Below, piece after piece: positions 61,035-64,000 of a stretch of 64,000 bases of DNA. The notes beneath the pieces were generated by a model. That model saw nothing but the letters and a program-made list of their open reading frames with translations. It was not told the DNA's origin and did not search any database. The first letter of the stretch is position 1. Each line of letters starts with the position of its first letter. The translations under genes were made by a program, and so were the position numbers. This DNA is from an uncultured Candidatus Melainabacteria bacterium. GTDB lineage: Bacteria > Cyanobacteriota > Vampirovibrionia > Gastranaerophilales > Gastranaerophilaceae. The DNA is taken from assembly GCA_934754425.1 (NCBI GenBank), contig CAKVIN010000003.1, positions 62,001 through 126,000 of the forward strand. Reading direction: 5' to 3'.

Positions 61035-61706
61035 ATGAAAAAGATTTTAATTTTATTCACAGTAATTATGTGTTTTGCAAGCGTACCAATGGCAGAAGCT
61101 AAAAAGCCCATGCCGGAAGATGTACCACAAATAGGATTCAACATATTACAGGCTAATAATGTACAAAAAAGAATGGTATTTAAAAGCACGACACAAATTA
61201 GAAATCCAAGAGCAGAACTTGATTATAAACCTAAAAATACAGGACTTGATGTAACAGGCAGAATTATTTGGGTACATGGCGATGTATTTAGTTTGGTTGA
61301 TGATGAAAACGAATTAGCCGGACTTTTAAGTTATGCCGTAGCTGTTGGTGAAAATTCATACAAAGGAATTTTTCAAGGATTTTTCTCTAACTTTACATAT
61401 TCATTAAATCCAAGACCAAAAGAAAATAAGTTTGATATAAAAGCTGTAGATTATATGGTGAAAGCAGGATATAACCCCATAGCACTTATAACAATTTATA
61501 ATAAAACGCTTGCACAAACTCGTTATGAGTGGTGCCACTTCTACCCGCTTGCAACAAAAAGAATGGTAAATATTTATGAGTACATTTATAAAAAATATCC
61601 TCAATACCTTACAAATAATGCTTATGAGAATAATATTTATTATAAAAATTTCTTATCAACCACAGGAAAAGAAATGAAGAAAATTGAAAAGAAACTAAAC
61701 AAATAA
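61035..61706 (+). CDS. Exported M48-protease homologue lacking the zinc site (223 aa)
   Basis: A signal peptide (cleavage after AEA) and a domain that aligns with the chromosomal M48 protease at 27549: DDENELAGLLSYAVAVGE matches ENEDELAFVIGHEIGHADG, and KAVDYMVKAGYNPIA ... IYEYIYKKYPQYL matches KAVDYMVKCGYNPLA ... IYNYIKEKYPQYI. The catalytic HEIGH is replaced by YAVAV, so it cannot be a protease of this type. Such inactive copies often bind substrates or regulate the active enzyme. First of four co-directional genes. ATG 61035 with AGGAGA. Confidence 0.8.
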   Translation: MKKILILFTVIMCFASVPMAEAKKPMPEDVPQIGFNILQANNVQKRMVFKSTTQIRNPRAELDYKPKNTGLDVTGRIIWVHGDVFSLVDDENELAGLLSYAVAVGENSYKGIFQGFFSNFTYSLNPRPKENKFDIKAVDYMVKAGYNPIALITIYNKTLAQTRYEWCHFYPLATKRMVNIYEYIYKKYPQYLTNNAYENNIYYKNFLSTTGKEMKKIEKKLNK

Positions 61707-61715
61707 GGAGTCGGT

Positions 61716-61988
61716 ATGAAAAGATTATTGATTCTAAGTTTTGTTTTGTTTGCTATATCGGGCAAGAGTTTTGCTTACTATTCTTATGAGCAGATTAAAT
61801 ATGAGCAAAGCATAGGAAGTCATGAAACACTTGACAGGGTAATGGAAAATCCTAAACAAGCTGAAAAGATGTATTATCAGCACTTGAATGAAAAGAATAA
61901 TTACAATAGGGATTCATATAATTATTCAAAACCAACATATACAGAAGAAAAGCCATTGTACAAGTTTGGAAATTCTTCTGAATTGTAA
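61716..61988 (+). CDS. Small exported protein (90 aa)
   Basis: A signal peptide (MKRLLILSFVLFAISGKSFA) with a short Tyr/Asn/Lys-rich mature part of about 70 residues. Not recognised. It starts 9 nt after the M48 homologue with an AAGGAGT site. Confidence 0.7.
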   Translation: MKRLLILSFVLFAISGKSFAYYSYEQIKYEQSIGSHETLDRVMENPKQAEKMYYQHLNEKNNYNRDSYNYSKPTYTEEKPLYKFGNSSEL

Positions 61989-62015
61989 TAACAAAAATTT
62001 AATATAAGGAATAAT

Positions 62016-62411
62016 ATGATTAAACTTCTGATAGGTATAATATTTTTAATAGTAGCAATGGTATTTAGACTTATTGTTGCAGGAATAGGAGCAGTTAGTA
62101 CTGTTACAAATAAACGAGGTACATTTATAAATTTTGGCACTCAGTATTTAAAACAGACAAATGTATGCTATAGGGCGATTGTGCCTTACATGTCGCAACT
62201 TGTTGATGATATTCTTATTTATTCAAAAGGAAGAAATTATTCTATTGCTGATGAAACAGAATTTATTGAAACAGTTTTATATAGATGTGTTTGTGCTTTA
62301 TGTCCTGAAGAAGCTACAATGGTACATAGGCCACAACCTATGCCACATATTGAAAGAGAAGCTGTAATATATAGTTTTCAATTTTTATCAAAATATAATA
62401 TAAAAAATTAA
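62016..62411 (+). CDS. Hypothetical protein with N-terminal membrane helix (131 aa)
   Basis: A hydrophobic N-terminal segment (LLIGIIFLIVAMVFRLIVAGIGA shape, about residues 4-27) precedes a soluble helical part with three Cys near 110-118 (LYRCVCALCPEE). Not recognised. Third gene of the exported-protein operon, 27 nt after the previous stop, with an AAGGAAT site. Confidence 0.65.
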   Translation: MIKLLIGIIFLIVAMVFRLIVAGIGAVSTVTNKRGTFINFGTQYLKQTNVCYRAIVPYMSQLVDDILIYSKGRNYSIADETEFIETVLYRCVCALCPEEATMVHRPQPMPHIEREAVIYSFQFLSKYNIKN

Positions 62412-62419
62412 GAGGTTAT

Positions 62420-62767
62420 ATGAAAAAATGTTTAATAATTTTATTTGCTCTTATTTTTGGCACAGGGTGTGCCTTTGCAAAAGACTTAACTATGCACAAC
62501 ACATTGCAAATAAATACGGATTCAGAATTATTATTGAGTCATGAATATTACAAAGGTATTAAGATTAAAAGCATAAAAATTAAGCAGATAGAAATAAATC
62601 ATGATTCATATATAACAAATGGGGAAGTATTAGAAGGCGACCCGAATTCTTTTAGTATTGTGGTTGAAATTACAGATATGAAAGGTAATACAACAGAGCT
62701 ATTTGGACACCGCAGCTTGTCGCACGGTGATTATACATACTTTGTAACACCTGAAGAAAAAGAATAA
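62420..62767 (+). CDS. Small exported beta-rich protein (115 aa)
   Basis: A signal peptide with Cys (LIFGTGCAFA; cleavage after AFA is likely, so a lipoprotein is less probable) and a mature domain with alternating strands (KIKSIKIKQIEINHDSY, NSFSIVVEITDMKG). Not recognised. Last gene of the four-gene operon starting at 61035, 8 nt after the previous stop. Confidence 0.7.
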   Translation: MKKCLIILFALIFGTGCAFAKDLTMHNTLQINTDSELLLSHEYYKGIKIKSIKIKQIEINHDSYITNGEVLEGDPNSFSIVVEITDMKGNTTELFGHRSLSHGDYTYFVTPEEKE

Positions 62768-63021
62768 TATTAACGAGACGCTGTGAACCAAAGAATCAGC
62801 TAGTTATACGCTTATATTTATAAGCGGTTAAATTTTTATGAGGGTTATTTATCCTTCTACGCTTTCAAAACCACTTCATATTTTATACGGCGTCCCCTTT
62901 AAACTTGTTGATTCAGTTAGATATATACTAAGAGACCGATTTATTTTGTGGCATTTATTAAAAAATTTTTGCTTGTTATTAATAAGTTGCAGGTATGATA
63001 AGTAAATAACTTTTTTATTTT
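62768..63021. other. Intergenic region with a hairpin
   Basis: No gene seen. The inverted repeat CGCTTATA-TT-TATAAGCG at 62809-62826 could form a hairpin. Together with the repeat array that follows, it makes a 326-bp non-coding gap between convergent genes. Confidence 0.45.
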
Positions 63022-63075
63022 AAACTAACCATACTAACCAAAGTAACCGGTTAGTATGGTTAATAAGGTTAATTT
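63022..63075. repeat. Symmetric array of six 9-bp repeats (3 + 3 inverted)
   Basis: AAACTAACC, ATACTAACC, AAAGTAACC (63022-63048) followed without gap by GGTTAGTAT, GGTTAATAA, GGTTAATTT (63049-63075). Each unit keeps TAACC or its complement at a 9-bp period, and the centre is at 63048/63049. Within it, 63027-63039 and 63049-63061 are a perfect 13-bp inverted repeat. No T-run follows. Fits an iteron or multi-site operator. Confidence 0.7.
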
Positions 63076-63093
63076 GTTTTGCAAAAGTTTACT

Positions 63094-63888
63094 TTAAAAT
63101 TCACGCATATCAAAGACCTCATCTTCTTCACAGGTGCGAATTGTGTAGAATATCTCACAGTTTTTTTTATATTGTTCTAAATAAAAATCTTCAAATACTT
63201 TATAAAACTCTTTTTCAGTTTCTTCAATTTTAAAATTTAATTTATCCTCGGCATAATTATTTTTTGCTTGTTGTTTTTTATATTTTTCAATTCTTCTTAA
63301 TAATCTAGAAAGCCTTTGATTCATGGATTTTTTAGTATAAGCCCATTCTTTATAATGACATCCCTTTGCGTGTTCTTGTGGATTCGGATCATCTTCAATA
63401 CAATCAGCAGTATGGCAGTATTTTTTCTTATGAGAAAAATATAGTTTTTGTTTCTTTCCCATTAAAGTTTCAATTTCATAATAATCAGGTTTTCCGCAAA
63501 CTATACATTGCTTATAAGGTTTTTCATATTTACTTTTTACAAAATCATCAAACTCAAAATATTTTAAATCTGCTATATGTACTAAAAGCCACTCTAAAGC
63601 ATTTATTTTAGGGCTTATTATTAGTTTATATGATAGGCAGAATGGGGAAGGTTGCGGGGTCAAAATATCTTTCAATCTGCATGCCAAAATATCAAGAGTG
63701 ATTTTTAAATGCTCTTTTTTAAGTCTTAAATACGGGTAAATATATGTTTTATAATATGCATCTTTAGTTATATTTAATTCCTTTAATAGTGAATCCGGCA
63801 CGCTTTCTCCGTACCATTCATCCCAAACCCTTTCATATTCTTCCTTATACCATTTACAAAACCTTTTCCCTAAAATTTCATATTTCAT
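63094..63888 (-). CDS. Hypothetical Cys/His-containing protein (264 aa)
   Basis: Not recognised. A soluble, charged protein with a possible zinc-binding region (CIVCGKPDYYEIE, then HKKKYCHTADC and HAKGCHYKEW, about 128-188) and a long basic coiled segment (MNQRLSRLLRRIEKYKKQQAK). The DNA-binding look and position next to the 9-bp repeat array would suit a replication or regulatory protein of the element, but this is a guess. ATG 63888 is chosen with GAGG before it. The remaining 63904-64000 holds nothing I can identify. Confidence 0.6.
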   Translation of the reverse strand: MKYEILGKRFCKWYKEEYERVWDEWYGESVPDSLLKELNITKDAYYKTYIYPYLRLKKEHLKITLDILACRLKDILTPQPSPFCLSYKLIISPKINALEWLLVHIADLKYFEFDDFVKSKYEKPYKQCIVCGKPDYYEIETLMGKKQKLYFSHKKKYCHTADCIEDDPNPQEHAKGCHYKEWAYTKKSMNQRLSRLLRRIEKYKKQQAKNNYAEDKLNFKIEETEKEFYKVFEDFYLEQYKKNCEIFYTIRTCEEDEVFDMREF

Positions 63889-64000
63889 TTTCACTTGCCT
63901 CAATTATGAATTAAATAAGTTCATAATACCCTTTATTCTTATAAGTGTCAAGCAAATAATACTTACTTCACAAATGTATTAGTTAAGTCCCTTATGGGAA

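Larger units (their letters stand above)
52641..64000. mobile_element. Integrative element 2 (partial), inserted in tRNA-Arg(UCU)
   Basis: The left boundary is the tRNA-Arg junction at 52640; the other end is beyond the window. Content: NACHT/radical SAM operon, restriction-modification pair, small regulators, exported proteins, zinc-free M48 homologue and a 9-bp repeat array. It is related to element 1 by TTCTGATAA junction repeats, by the 66/71-aa protein and XRE paralogues and by an identical 16-bp upstream site. Integrase and replication genes presumably lie further right. Confidence 0.7.

Overview
The window is AT-rich, Gram-negative-type bacterial DNA in the standard code, with ribosome sites of the AAGGA/GGAGG kind. 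It holds a PilT retraction ATPase, HtpX, LemA, a TonB-like protein, CdsA and an LplT-PlsC-acyl-ACP-synthetase fusion. The gene style, low GC and many exported orphan proteins would fit an uncultured gut bacterium such as a Vampirovibrionia/Gastranaerophilales (Melainabacteria) member. That placement is a guess; no marker gene in the window proves it.

Layout. (1) 1-10564 is most of an integrative element. Its right end is a junction inside the anticodon loop of an initiator tRNA-Met gene, whose 3' part survives at 10565-10609. The element carries an excisionase-like protein, a primase-helicase, XRE regulators, a Fic AMP-transferase, an XRE/ImmA pair divergent from a YjzC-like operon, and exported orphans. 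(2) 10842-21221 is chromosomal: pilT, then a long phospholipid operon (Aas fusion, two CDP-alcohol phosphatidyltransferases, CdsA, PlsC) and a TPR/zinc-finger protein. (3) 21222-37577 is a repeat-studded stretch of exported, membrane and TPR proteins, an M48 protease, and two proteins carrying a stand-alone FlhA-type cytoplasmic domain. Four families of intergenic repeats sit mostly just after stop codons. (4) 37617-48153 is an envelope-maintenance cluster (TPM-domain protein, LemA, three von Willebrand A proteins, TonB-like protein, HtpX). Two of its promoters share a block with CpxR-type boxes. (5) 48386-52493 holds an EF-hand protein, a broken tyrosine recombinase and a type II restriction-modification pair. 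(6) 52641-64000 is a second integrative element, joined inside the anticodon loop of a tRNA-Arg(UCU) gene. It carries a four-gene overlapping operon (NACHT-like ATPase, 137-aa protein, a protein starting with the KIRNGFVTNSSS motif, radical SAM/SPASM enzyme), a second restriction-modification pair, a HTH regulator, an M48 homologue without its zinc site, small exported proteins and a symmetric 6 x 9-bp repeat array.

The two elements are relatives. They break tRNA genes at the same position, carry the same TTCTGATAA repeats beside the junction, and each has a paralogous pair of a 66/71-aa acidic protein and a XRE regulator with an identical 16-bp sequence upstream of the small gene. The best candidate for an undescribed system is the NACHT / KIRNGF-protein / radical SAM operon at 53177-57239. 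The membrane-anchored FlhA-C-like pair at 33755-37577 is the second.
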